DNA of 57,299 bases, taken from NCBI GenBank assembly GCA_019510465.1, contig JAEKKH010000146.1, positions 1 through 57,299 on the forward strand, in the 5' to 3' direction. Origin of the DNA: Burkholderiales bacterium. GTDB lineage: Bacteria > Pseudomonadota > Gammaproteobacteria > Burkholderiales > Burkholderiaceae_C. Below the pieces are notes generated by a model. It was not told the DNA's origin, did not search any database, and was given only the letters and a program-made list of their open reading frames with translations. Shown here in pieces: positions 28,988-37,361 of this stretch (position 1 is the stretch's first letter; each line of letters begins with the position of its first letter). The translations under genes were made by a program, and so were the position numbers.

Positions 28988-29454
28988 GATGGCGATCCCG
29001 GCGCCGGAGCGTCGCCCTGCAGGTTGGCGCGCACGCGCTGCAGCATGGCCAGCAGCTGCTTGCGCTCCGCGGCGCTGAAGCCAGCCAGCGCCGCCTCCTG
29101 CACGCGGTCGCTGACCGCCAGCGCCTTCGCCAGCGCGGCCTCGGCCGGCGGTTGCAGGGCGATGGCGTTGGCGCGGCGGTCCTTCTCGCTCGGGCGGCGC
29201 GAGATCCAGCCCGCCGCTTCCATGCGGTCGACCAGCGTGGCCACGGCCATCGGGGTGAGGTCGAGGTTGGCGGCGAGTTCGGCCTGCGTCGGCGGACGGT
29301 CTCCCTCGCTGGTCGCCACCTGGCCCAGCAGGCGGCACTGGGCGCGCGACAGCCCCAGCTCCTCGCGCGACAATTGGTCGAACTGGCGGCCGTAGAGCCG
29401 GCCCACCTCGTTGACGACGAAGCCGAAGCGGTGCGAGAAGTCGTGCTTTTTCAT
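28984..29454 (-). CDS. MarR-family regulator
   Basis: 156-residue winged-HTH repressor. It has the MarR recognition region (PPTQAELAANLDLTPMAVATLVDRMEAAGW, wing SEKDRRANAI). It is the first gene of a two-gene operon with the DHA2 efflux pump, the usual arrangement in which the regulator represses both genes until it binds a ligand. I chose ATG 29454 (MKKHDFSHRF); the tracked TTG 29484 and an ATG at 29469 are alternatives. None has a Shine-Dalgarno sequence, so the message may be leaderless. A perfect dyad lies immediately upstream. Confidence 0.88.
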   Translation of the reverse strand: MKKHDFSHRFGFVVNEVGRLYGRQFDQLSREELGLSRAQCRLLGQVATSEGDRPPTQAELAANLDLTPMAVATLVDRMEAAGWISRRPSEKDRRANAIALQPPAEAALAKALAVSDRVQEAALAGFSAAERKQLLAMLQRVRANLQGDAPAPGSPS

Positions 29455-29467
29455 ATAGGGATATATC

Positions 29468-29481
29468 ATAAACCAGTTTAT
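29468..29481. promoter_or_regulatory. Candidate MarR operator
   Basis: ATAAAC-CA-GTTTAT is a perfect 14-bp palindrome in an AT-rich island within GC-rich DNA. On the minus strand it overlaps a good -10 like sequence, TATGAT, ending 10 nt before the ATG at 29454. Regulator binding there would block the promoter of marR and the pump. Confidence 0.6.
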
Positions 29482-29585
29482 CAATCGACGCTGACCGCAG
29501 GCGGGCGCGGGGCTCGTGCGGCGCGCAGACGGCCGGGCCGCGCCGCCGCTAACATGCGTTGCTCCCCATGCCCTGAAATGGCTCC

Positions 29586-32114
29586 ATGCCGACGCCGCAG
29601 CGCCCGTCCGCCGCTCCCCACCGCCGCCCCGTGACGCTGTCGCGCTGGACGATGACGCTGGTCGCCGCGGCGGGCGCCGTCGTCATCCGGGCGCTGCTGC
29701 AGCCGGTGCTGGGCGACACGATGCCGTTCCTGATCGCCTATCCGGCGGTCGTGCTGGCCGCATCGATGTGGGGCATCGCGTCGGGACTGGTGGTCGCGTT
29801 CGCCTGCGCGCTGGTGGCGGCGGTGCCCTACGTCCCGCCCACGCTGTCGCCGTCCGACCGCCCGATGCACCTGGGCGCGTTCGGGCTGGTGGCGATCTTC
29901 ATCTGCCTGGTCAGCAACCTGCGGGCGCGTTCGCGCACCGCGCCCGGCTTCGACGACACCGGCACCGGCGTCGCGACGCCGCTCGCCACATGGCTGCGCG
30001 CGATGGTGTGGGGTGCGTTGCTGGTTCCCTCGACGGCCTTCGTGGCTGCGGCCTGGTGGGGCTACGAGCACGCCGTGGGCGAGGCGAAGGCCGCGGCCGA
30101 ACGCACCGCGGTGCTGGTGCGAGGCCAGGCGCAGCGCAGCTTCGAGATCGCGCGCGACATCGCCCACCGCGCAGACGCCGCCGCGGTGGGCGACGACGCG
30201 GCCGTGCGAGCCCGCGAGGCGGAGATCCACGCCCGCCTGGCCGACATGGTGGCCGGCCTGCCGTCCGTCGTGAACCTCAACGTCTGGGACGCCCAGGGGC
30301 GCCCGCTGGCGCGCAGCGACCGCTATCCGGCCGATCGCCTGGTCTCGGTGGCCGACCGGCCGTACTTCATCGGCCAGAAGACGGCGCCGTTGCCGCTGGG
30401 CGTCAGCGACGTCCTCGCCGGGCGCCAGACGGGCCACGAGCTCGTCAACGCCACCATCCGGCGCGAGACCGCCGACGGGCAGTTCGGCGGCGTCGTGGCC
30501 GTGTCGCTGGCGCCGGCGTTCTTCCGCGACTATTACCGCTCGCTCGCCGCCGACAACCCGGCGCTGGCGCGCCTGGACCTGCTGCGCACCGACGGCGCGA
30601 TCATCGCCCGCTGGCCGCAGCCGCGTGCGGGCGACGATCGCCGCGTCGCGGACGACGACGCGGTCTTCGCGCACATCCGCGCGGGCGAGCGCAGCGGGCA
30701 GATCGAGGTCCGCGCGGCCGACGACGGCGAGGACACGCGCATCGTCAGCTTCCAGCGCGTGGGCGAGTTTCCGCTGTACGTGGCCGTGGGCGTCAGCCGC
30801 GCGGCGATGCTGGCCGGCTGGCTGCGCTTCGTCGGCCTGCTGGCCGCGGTGCTGGTGCCCGTGACCGCCGGGCTGACCTACGTGTCCATCGTCGCGCTGC
30901 GCAAGACGCGCAGCGAACAGGCCATCACCGCCGAGCTCAACGACGCCGTCGCCCGCCGCGCCGCGGCCGAGAAGGGCATGCTGGAGAGCCAGAAGCTCGA
31001 GACGCTGGCGCAGCTCACCGGCGGCGTCGCGCACGATTTCAACAACCTGCTGGCCATCATCAGCAGCAGCCTCCACGTGCACCGCCACCTGCATCCGGAG
31101 CAGGCCGACGAGCGCCACCTGCAGGCCGTGTCGCGCGCGGTGCAGTCGGGCACGCGCCTGACGCGCCAGCTGCTGTCGTTCTCGCGCAAGCAGGCCCTGC
31201 GGCCGGAGCTCATCACGCTGCAGTCGTGGCTGCCCGGCGCCGAGGGCCTGCTGCGCAGCACGCTGGGCTCGCGCATCGCCATGGAGATCGTCGTCGAGCC
31301 CGAGGTCTGCCCGATCCGCGTCGACGCGGCGGAACTCGAGCTGGCGTTGATCAACCTGGCCTTGAATGCCAGGCACGCGATGCCGGGCGGCGGTCGCCTG
31401 CGCATCTCCGCGCGCAACGAAGGCGCGTCCGAGGATGGCACGTCGATGGTGGTGATCGCCGTCGCGGACACCGGCGTGGGCATCGCCGCCGACGTGCTGC
31501 CGCGCGTGTTCGAGCCGTTCTTCACCACGCGCATGCACGAGGCCGGCTCGGGACTGGGCCTGAGCCAGGTGCACGGGTTCTGCGCCCAGGCCGGCGGCCG
31601 CGCGCGCATCGCCAGCGAGCTCGAGCAGGGCACGACGTTGGAGATGGTGCTGCCCGCCGAGCCGCCGCAGCCGCATCCGCCGGCGCCGCCGCAGGACGCC
31701 GATGGCGGCCCGCTCTCGGGGCGCGTGATGCTGGTCGAGGACAACGAGGACGTGGCCCATTCGACCGCCGCCATCCTGCAGGCGGCCGGGCTCGACGTGG
31801 CGCACCACTGGAGCGCCGACGCCGCGCTGGCGGCCTTGCAGGAGGGCCCGTCGCTGCCCGACATCGTGCTCAGCGACATCGAGATGCCGGGCCGGCTCAG
31901 CGGCATGGATCTCGCGTTCCGGTTGCGCGAGCGCTGGCCGCAGCTGCCGGTGGTGCTGGTCACCGGCTATGCGAAGCAGCTCGAGGAGGCGGTGTCGGGC
32001 GGGCTGCGCGTGATGCCCAAGCCGACGCCACCGCAGGACCTGCTGCGCGAGCTGCGCCGCGCGATGTCGGAGGCGTCGCGGCGGGCACGACCCCAGGCTC
32101 ACCCGCCCAGGTAG
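29586..32114 (+). CDS. Membrane hybrid histidine kinase with DUF4118-like and Cache sensor
   Basis: 842-residue sensor kinase. Residues about 15-115 form a four-helix membrane block resembling the KdpD-type DUF4118 region (PFLIAYPAVVLAASMWG). A helix at about 138-158 and another at about 415-435 flank a periplasmic double-Cache-like domain (VSVADRPYFIGQK). HisKA follows (GGVAHDFNNLLAI), then HATPase_c (ALNARHAMPGGGRL, DTGVGIAADV, GSGLGLSQV) and a C-terminal receiver (MLVEDNEDVA, SDIEMPGRLSG). It ends overlapping the convergent livF by 16 bp. Cache domains usually bind small metabolites such as amino or carboxylic acids, which fits the adjacent amino-acid transporter, but that link is inference. 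Confidence 0.92.
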   Translation: MPTPQRPSAAPHRRPVTLSRWTMTLVAAAGAVVIRALLQPVLGDTMPFLIAYPAVVLAASMWGIASGLVVAFACALVAAVPYVPPTLSPSDRPMHLGAFGLVAIFICLVSNLRARSRTAPGFDDTGTGVATPLATWLRAMVWGALLVPSTAFVAAAWWGYEHAVGEAKAAAERTAVLVRGQAQRSFEIARDIAHRADAAAVGDDAAVRAREAEIHARLADMVAGLPSVVNLNVWDAQGRPLARSDRYPADRLVSVADRPYFIGQKTAPLPLGVSDVLAGRQTGHELVNATIRRETADGQFGGVVAVSLAPAFFRDYYRSLAADNPALARLDLLRTDGAIIARWPQPRAGDDRRVADDDAVFAHIRAGERSGQIEVRAADDGEDTRIVSFQRVGEFPLYVAVGVSRAAMLAGWLRFVGLLAAVLVPVTAGLTYVSIVALRKTRSEQAITAELNDAVARRAAAEKGMLESQKLETLAQLTGGVAHDFNNLLAIISSSLHVHRHLHPEQADERHLQAVSRAVQSGTRLTRQLLSFSRKQALRPELITLQSWLPGAEGLLRSTLGSRIAMEIVVEPEVCPIRVDAAELELALINLALNARHAMPGGGRLRISARNEGASEDGTSMVVIAVADTGVGIAADVLPRVFEPFFTTRMHEAGSGLGLSQVHGFCAQAGGRARIASELEQGTTLEMVLPAEPPQPHPPAPPQDADGGPLSGRVMLVEDNEDVAHSTAAILQAAGLDVAHHWSADAALAALQEGPSLPDIVLSDIEMPGRLSGMDLAFRLRERWPQLPVVLVTGYAKQLEEAVSGGLRVMPKPTPPQDLLRELRRAMSEASRRARPQAHPPR

Positions 32115-32818
32115 GCTTCCTGCACGCGCGGCTCGTCGAGCAGCTCGCGGCCGCTGCCTTGCAGCACGACGCGGCCGTTTTCCAGCACGTAGGCGTGCTC
32201 GGCGATCTTGAGCGCCTGGCGCACGTTCTGTTCGACCAGGAAGATCGTCAGCCCGCCGGCGTGGATCTCGCGCAGCGTGCGGAAGATGCCTTGCACCACG
32301 ATCGGGGCCAGGCCCATCGAGGGCTCGTCCAGCAGCAGCAGGCGCGGCCTGGCCATCAAGGCGCGGCCGATCGCCAGCATCTGCTGCTCGCCGCCGGACA
32401 GGTTGCCCGCCAGGCCGCCTTCGCGCTCCTTCAGCCGCGGAAACAGCGCGAACATGCGGTCGAGGTCGCTCGCTCGCGCGGCCGCGCCGTCGCGCCGCGT
32501 GTAGGCGCCGAGCTCGAGGTTCTCGCGCACGGTCAGCGTGGTCAGCGTGGCGCGGCCCTCGGCCACCTGCACCATCCCGGCGGCCACGAGCTGGTGGGCG
32601 GGCAGGGCGGTGACGTCGTGGCCGTCGAACACGACCCTGCCCGCGGCCTTGGGGACCAGGCCCGACAGCGCCAGCAGGGTCGTCGACTTGCCCGCGCCGT
32701 TGGCGCCGACCAGCGTCGAGATCTGGCCCGCGGCCAGGGACAGGTCCAGCTCGCGCACGGCCTCGATGTGGCCGTAGTTGACGCTCAGCCCGGTGACCGA
32801 GAGCAGGGGTTCGGTCAC
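32099..32818 (-). CDS. livF: Branched-chain amino acid ABC transporter ATPase LivF
   Basis: 239-residue ATPase with Walker A GANGAGKST, signature NLSGGEQQMLAIGRAL, Walker B LLLLDEPSMGLAP and a switch His region (FLVEQN). It is the second ATPase of the LivGF pair that powers uptake through LivHM. It starts at GTG 32818 after GAGGGGGAC, 37 bp behind livG, and is the last gene of livJ-H-M-G-F. Confidence 0.95.
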   Translation of the reverse strand: MTEPLLSVTGLSVNYGHIEAVRELDLSLAAGQISTLVGANGAGKSTTLLALSGLVPKAAGRVVFDGHDVTALPAHQLVAAGMVQVAEGRATLTTLTVRENLELGAYTRRDGAAARASDLDRMFALFPRLKEREGGLAGNLSGGEQQMLAIGRALMARPRLLLLDEPSMGLAPIVVQGIFRTLREIHAGGLTIFLVEQNVRQALKIAEHAYVLENGRVVLQGSGRELLDEPRVQEAYLGG

Positions 32819-32855
32819 TCGTCCCCCTCGCGCGGACAGCTTGGCACGGGATGTC

Positions 32856-33659
32856 TCATTCGTCGACCTCCTCTTGCGGCGTGACCGAGACCTCGTCGTC
32901 CTCGCGTCCCAGGTAGGCCTCGATCACCTGCGGGTCGTTGCGGATCTGCCCGGGATCGCCGTGCGCGATGATCTTGCCGAAGTTCAGCACGGAGATCTCC
33001 TCGCACAGGCCCATGACGAAGCGCATGTCGTGCTCGATCATGAAGATCGTGTAGCCGCGGCCCTGGATGTTGACGATCTCGCGCATCAGCTCGGTCTTCT
33101 CGGTGCTGTTCATGCCGGCGACCGGCTCGTCGAGCAGCAGCAGGCGCGGCTCGGTGGCCAGCGCGCGCGCGATCTCGAGGCGGCGCTGGGCGCCGTACGA
33201 CAGGTTGTCGGCGAGGTCGTCGGCCTTGTGGTCGAGCTTCATCCACGACAGCAGCTCGCGCGCGCGGTCGCGGGCGCGGCGCTCCTGCTCGCGGTACTGC
33301 GGCAGCGCGAACATCAGCCCCGGCACGCCGTAGGCCAGGTGGCGGTGCATGCCGACGATCACGTTCTCCAGCAGTGTCATCTCCTTGAAGATGCGGATGT
33401 TCTGGAAGGTGCGCGCCACGCCCGCTCGCGTGATCTCGTGCGGCTTGCGCCCCAGCAGCGTGGCGCCGTCCAGCGCGATGTCGCCGGTAGTGGGCGGCAG
33501 CAGGCCGGTCACGAGGTTGAAGACGGTGGTCTTGCCGGCGCCGTTGGGCCCGATCAGGCCGGAGATGGCGCCCTGGCGCACCGTGAACGACACGTCCTGC
33601 AGCACCTTGAGGCCGCCGAAGTGGCGCGAGACGTTGGTCAGCTTCAGGAGTTCGGTCAT
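32856..33659 (-). CDS. livG: Branched-chain amino acid ABC transporter ATPase LivG
   Basis: 267-residue ATPase with Walker A GPNGAGKTT, a Gly-rich signature NLSYGAQRRLEIARAL, Walker B LLLDEPVAGMN and FMIEHDMRF. The C-terminal extension after QVIEAYLG is acidic. The ATG lies directly behind a strong hairpin (33661-33698) that includes its Shine-Dalgarno GGGGAG, so translation is probably coupled to livM. Confidence 0.95.
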   Translation of the reverse strand: MTELLKLTNVSRHFGGLKVLQDVSFTVRQGAISGLIGPNGAGKTTVFNLVTGLLPPTTGDIALDGATLLGRKPHEITRAGVARTFQNIRIFKEMTLLENVIVGMHRHLAYGVPGLMFALPQYREQERRARDRARELLSWMKLDHKADDLADNLSYGAQRRLEIARALATEPRLLLLDEPVAGMNSTEKTELMREIVNIQGRGYTIFMIEHDMRFVMGLCEEISVLNFGKIIAHGDPGQIRNDPQVIEAYLGREDDEVSVTPQEEVDE

Positions 33660-33660
33660 C

Positions 33661-33698
33661 GGGCGCTCCCCGTCCCGCGCACGGCGGGGCGAGCGCCC
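33661..33698 (-). promoter_or_regulatory. Hairpin covering the livG ribosome binding site
   Basis: GGGCGCTC and GAGCGCCC (8 bp, perfect) close a stem extended by further G/C pairs; the 3' arm on the mRNA contains the GGGGAG ribosome site and ends one base before the livG ATG. The 5' arm begins about 20 nt after the livM stop, so a ribosome finishing livM would open it. Confidence 0.55.
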
Positions 33699-33717
33699 GC
33701 GCGCGATCGTGCATCGC

Positions 33718-34590
33718 TCATGGCGTGACTCCCTTGCTCCCGAGGCCCAGCACCCGGCGCATCCAGGCCGGGTTCCACAGCCCCTTGGGCAGGAACAGCA
33801 CGATCAGCACGAGGATCAGGCCGTTGGCCACGGCGCGGTAGTCCTTGAAGCTGCGGAGCAGCTCGGGCAGCAGCGTGACGATGATGCCGCCCAGCACGGG
33901 GCCGAACAGGCTGTTGATGCCGCCCAGGATCGTCATGGTCAGGATCTCGACCCCGCGGTCGAAGCCGTACTCCTGCGGGCCGATGAAGAAGGTGAGGTGG
34001 GCGTTGAGCGTGCCGGCCAGCCCCGCGATCGCCGCACCGAGCGCGAAGGCGAGCATCTTGTGGCCGTTGACGTCGATGCCCATCAGGCCGGCGGCGGTCT
34101 CGTCCTCCTTGATGGCCTCGAAGGCGCGGCCGATCTTCGAGCGCCGCAGCCGGGCCAGCAAGAACAGCACCGCGACGACGGTCAGCAGCACGTGCCACCA
34201 CTGCGTCAGCTGCGGGATGCCGTTCAGGCCCAGCGCGCCGCCCGTCAGGCTTTCGGCGCGGATGATGCACAGGCGAACCACCTCGCCGAAGGCCAGCGTG
34301 GCCATCGCCAGGTAGACGCCCGACAGCCGCAGCGTCGGCTTGCCGATGAGAAAGGCCACGGCCGTCGGCGCCGCCATGCCCGCCGCGATCGCCGCGGGGA
34401 AGGGCCAGCCGTGGTTCATCGTCAGGATGGACGAGGTGTACGCGCCGATGCCCATGAATGCCGCGTTGGCCATCGCCAGCATGCCGCACGACAGCGTGAG
34501 GTAGATCGACAGCGCCAGCAGCGAGGCCGTGCCCAGCGACAGCACGAGGTTGCTGTAGATGGACCAGAAGTTGTCGAAGGCTTCAAGCAT
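33718..34590 (-). CDS. livM: Branched-chain amino acid ABC permease LivM
   Basis: 290-residue permease with about nine hydrophobic helices and the LivM-type blocks ALSIYLTLSCGMLAMANAAF, LRLSGVYLAMATLAFGE and LTMTILGGINSLFGPVLGG. It forms the membrane channel with LivH. ATG 34590 was selected because the longer tracked ORF (to 34761) adds a Pro/Arg-rich stretch encoded by intergenic repeat-like DNA. It lies 186 bp behind livH. Confidence 0.94.
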   Translation of the reverse strand: MLEAFDNFWSIYSNLVLSLGTASLLALSIYLTLSCGMLAMANAAFMGIGAYTSSILTMNHGWPFPAAIAAGMAAPTAVAFLIGKPTLRLSGVYLAMATLAFGEVVRLCIIRAESLTGGALGLNGIPQLTQWWHVLLTVVAVLFLLARLRRSKIGRAFEAIKEDETAAGLMGIDVNGHKMLAFALGAAIAGLAGTLNAHLTFFIGPQEYGFDRGVEILTMTILGGINSLFGPVLGGIIVTLLPELLRSFKDYRAVANGLILVLIVLFLPKGLWNPAWMRRVLGLGSKGVTP

Positions 34591-34639
34591 GCTGTTCAAG
34601 CATATCGGGCGAGCAGGAAGGGAAGCCGGATTCCCGGGA

Positions 34640-34779
34640 AGTGAGGGTCGCACCCGAGCCGAACCGGGCTCCCCTTGGGGGGAGTGCAGGCGGCAAAGGA
34701 CTTGCGCAGCAAGGCCCCGCCGGAACGGCATCGGGCCTGCAAGGCCGATGCTTCCCGACATGAGAAGCGAGGGGGCTCA
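34640..34779. repeat. Degenerate GC-rich hairpin element after livH
   Basis: The livH-livM gap carries CCGAACCGGGCTCCCCTTGG and ends in GCGAGGGGGCTCA, whose TCA is the livH stop (minus strand). This resembles the ends of the 83-bp repeats placed on the livJ stop codon, so it looks like a diverged single relative of them. Confidence 0.4.
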
Positions 34780-35658
34780 TACCTTGCGTTCCTGGACGCT
34801 GCCGAACAAGCCCTTGGGGCGCACCAGCAGCACCAGGAACAGCAGTCCGAAGGCCACCGCGTCGCGCATGTCCGAGCCGATGTAGGCCACCGACAGCACT
34901 TCGGCGAAGCCGAGGAACAGGCCTGCGAACATGGCGCCGCGGATGTCGCCCATGCCGCCGAGGATGATGACGGCGATCCCCTTGTGCAGCATGGGCTGGC
35001 CCATCAGCGGGAACAGCGCGTTCGAGTACAGCCCGATCAGCACCCCCGAGATGCCGCCCAGGCCGGCCGCGACGAACGACGTCAGCATGAACAGGCCGTC
35101 GACGTTGATGCCCAGCAGCCGCGCGGCCTTGGGCGATTCGGCGATGGCGCGCAGCGCGCGGCCCAGCTGCGTGCGGCGCAGCGTGACCAGGAGCACCGTC
35201 ATCAGCACGAAGGACACCAGGATGATGCCCAGCTCCAGCACGGTGACACTGACGCCGGCGATGGCCAGCGACTCCTGCGGCAGCACCTCGCTGGGGAAGC
35301 GCTGGTTCTCGGCGCCGAACAGGCCCTGCACGAGGCTGTTGATGGCGATCGCCAGGCCGATGGTGGCGATCATCGGGATCAGGTGCGGGGCGTCGCGCCG
35401 GCGCAGCGGCTTGAGCACCAGGCGGTCGATCAGCAGGCCCAGCAGGCCCGAGAACGCGAAGGCGGCGACGATCGCCAGCCACAGCGGCGCATGCAGCTTC
35501 GTGATGGCGGTGAGCGCGGCATAGGCGCCGACCATGAAGACGGCGCCCTGCGACAGGTTGACGACGCCCAGCACGCCGAAGACGAGCGTGAAGCCGAGCG
35601 CGAACAGGGCATAGACGCAACCCAGCGACAAGGCATTGAACAGCTGCTGTTCGAGCAC
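34777..35658 (-). CDS. livH: Branched-chain amino acid ABC permease LivH
   Basis: 293-residue permease with eight or so helices. LivH-type blocks are present: ALSLGCVYALFALGFTLVFG, VVNLSQGAVFMVGAYAAL and GGMGDIRGAMFAGLFLG. Together with LivM it forms the translocation path for Leu/Ile/Val or related amino acids. It starts at GTG 35658. The triple 83-bp repeat lies between it and livJ. Confidence 0.94.
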   Translation of the reverse strand: MLEQQLFNALSLGCVYALFALGFTLVFGVLGVVNLSQGAVFMVGAYAALTAITKLHAPLWLAIVAAFAFSGLLGLLIDRLVLKPLRRRDAPHLIPMIATIGLAIAINSLVQGLFGAENQRFPSEVLPQESLAIAGVSVTVLELGIILVSFVLMTVLLVTLRRTQLGRALRAIAESPKAARLLGINVDGLFMLTSFVAAGLGGISGVLIGLYSNALFPLMGQPMLHKGIAVIILGGMGDIRGAMFAGLFLGFAEVLSVAYIGSDMRDAVAFGLLFLVLLVRPKGLFGSVQERKV

Positions 35659-35748
35659 GGTAAAAGCCTGGTAACGAAGAAGTGGGACCCGAAGACCGAG
35701 TCAATGCGCGGACGAGGACTCGGCCGGCCGCAGGCCCGACCGAGGGAG

Positions 35749-35990
35749 GGAGGCAACCGGCTTCGCCGGGGCCGAACCGGCCGGCCCCCTCGGGGGGCAG
35801 CGACCAGCGGGAGCGTGGGGGCTCATTTTAAGGAGGCAACCGGCTTCGCCGGGGCCGAACCGGCCGGCCCCCCGGGGGGCAGCGACCAGCGGGAGCGTGG
35901 GGGCTCATTTTAAGGAGGCAACCGGCTTTGCCGGGGCCGAACCGGCCGGCCCCCCCGGGGGGCAGCGACCAGCGGGAGCGTGGGGGCTCA
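35749..35990. repeat. 82-83-bp tandem repeat, three copies, at the livJ stop codon
   Basis: Copies start at 35749, 35832 and 35914 and are nearly identical. Differences are confined to a C run before GGGGGG and one C/T. Each carries short palindromes (CCGGCTTCGCCGG, GGCCGGCC, a CCCCC(T)CGGGGGG hairpin). The third copy ends exactly with the TCA that is the livJ stop codon on the minus strand; copies 1 and 2 end in the same GGGGGCTCA followed by TTTTAA. It fills most of the 329-bp livH-livJ gap, which has no gene. Confidence 0.9.
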
Positions 35991-37151
35991 ACGTTCGATT
36001 TCGTAGTTCTTGCCGCGGGTGGTGCTGACGATGGCCGTCTGGTTCGCGTCGTAGCCGGCCGGCTTGCCCGAGGCGTCGTTGACGCGCCGGAACACGAACG
36101 GACCGGTGGCGCCGTTCCACTTGATGGCGGGCAGCGCGGCCTGCAGGGCCTCGCGATCCTTGGCCAGGTCGCCGCTGAACTTGACCTTCTTCATCGCCTC
36201 GGCGGCGATGTGCATCGCGTCGTAGGCCTGGGCCGCGAACTGGTCGGGCGGGGCGCTGTACTTCTTCGTGTACGCGATGATGAAGCTGTTGTTGGCCGGC
36301 GTGCGGTTCTCGATGGACCACGGGCTGCCGACCCACAGGCCGTCCGAGGCGCCCTTGGCCAGGTCGAACACCTTGACCGAGTTCATGCCGTTGCCGCCGA
36401 TGAAGGGCACGTTCAGGCCCAGCTGGCGCGCCTGCACCATGATGGGCGCGCCTTCGGCGAGCAGCGCCGACAGCACGATGGCGTCCGGGTTCGTCGCCTT
36501 GATCTTGGTCAGCTGCGCCTTGAAGTCGACGTCGCCCTTGGCGAAGGTCTCGGTCGTCGTGATCGGCATCTTCTCGTCGTCGAGCGCCTTCTTGAACGCG
36601 TCGTAGCCGCTCTTGGTGAAGACGTCGTCGTTGCCGTACATCACCGCGACCTTCTTGATCTTGGCGATCTTGGCGGCGATCTTGATCGTGACCGGCAGCA
36701 CGTCGGCCTCGGTGACCGAGTTGCGAAACACGTGGTCGCCGATGGTGGTGATGCCCTCGGCGGTGTTGGACGTGCCGAAGACGACGACGTGGGCCGCCTG
36801 CGCGATCGGGTCGGAGGCCTTGGCGGAGTTCGACAGCGTCGGGCCGAACAGCATCAGGGCCTTGTCCTGGAAGATCAGCTTCTTGAAGGCGTTGATCGCC
36901 TCGTCCTTCTTGCCCTGTTCGTCCTCCACCACCAGCTCGATCGAGCGGCCGTTGATGCCACCCGCGGCGTTGATCTCGTCGGCGGCCATCTGGAACGCGT
37001 TGCGGATCGGGATGCCGTACTGGGCGGCGCCGCCGGACAGCGCTTCGGCCACGCCGATCTTGATCGGCTCGGCGGCCCCGGCCGTCCCGAGGGACAGGGC
37101 CGCGGCCAGCGCGATGGCGGAAATTCGGGTGATGCGGGTGAGGTCGTTCAC
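35988..37151 (-). CDS. livJ: Branched-chain amino acid ABC substrate-binding protein
   Basis: 387-residue periplasmic binding protein of the Leu/Ile/Val-type family. It has a signal peptide (ISAIALAAALSLGTAGAAEP, cleavage after AGA/A) followed by IKIGVAEALSGGAAQYG. The ligand-binding blocks AADEINAAGGINGR and LMLFGPTLSNSAKA are visible. It is the first gene of the liv operon and starts at GTG 37151, preceded by GGAGAC. The hairpin-rich repeat array just after it could lower transcription of the downstream permease genes relative to this abundant protein. Confidence 0.94.
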   Translation of the reverse strand: MNDLTRITRISAIALAAALSLGTAGAAEPIKIGVAEALSGGAAQYGIPIRNAFQMAADEINAAGGINGRSIELVVEDEQGKKDEAINAFKKLIFQDKALMLFGPTLSNSAKASDPIAQAAHVVVFGTSNTAEGITTIGDHVFRNSVTEADVLPVTIKIAAKIAKIKKVAVMYGNDDVFTKSGYDAFKKALDDEKMPITTTETFAKGDVDFKAQLTKIKATNPDAIVLSALLAEGAPIMVQARQLGLNVPFIGGNGMNSVKVFDLAKGASDGLWVGSPWSIENRTPANNSFIIAYTKKYSAPPDQFAAQAYDAMHIAAEAMKKVKFSGDLAKDREALQAALPAIKWNGATGPFVFRRVNDASGKPAGYDANQTAIVSTTRGKNYEIER

Positions 37152-37361
37152 TTGTCTTGTCTCCGTGGGGTCCCGACGGGGCCGGGTCGTGAGTGCTCAA
37201 ATGTAAGCGGTCGAGCGCGTCCCATCGAGTCTCGGGGATTGCGCATTGACAACCAGGCCCGACCGGAGTTAGCTCTTGAGACAGATTCGGGCCGGGCGAT
37301 CACGCGCGGGACGGGCATTTCGGGTAACGTCCGCAGCAGACCAGATCGCCCCAGGGACCGC

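Noticed and set aside
27236-29395. 719-residue plus-strand ORF opposite the MFS pump and marR
   Set aside because: Gln/His/Arg-rich shadow with no domain; the minus strand carries clear MFS and MarR motifs.
34591-34761. N-terminal extension of LivM in the tracked ORF
   Set aside because: Encoded by hairpin-like intergenic sequence, not conserved in the family; LivM begins naturally at MLEAFDN.
35749-35990. CRISPR-like or coding repeat after livJ
   Set aside because: Direct tandem copies without spacers; period of 82-83 bp breaks any reading frame; sequence is made of hairpins.
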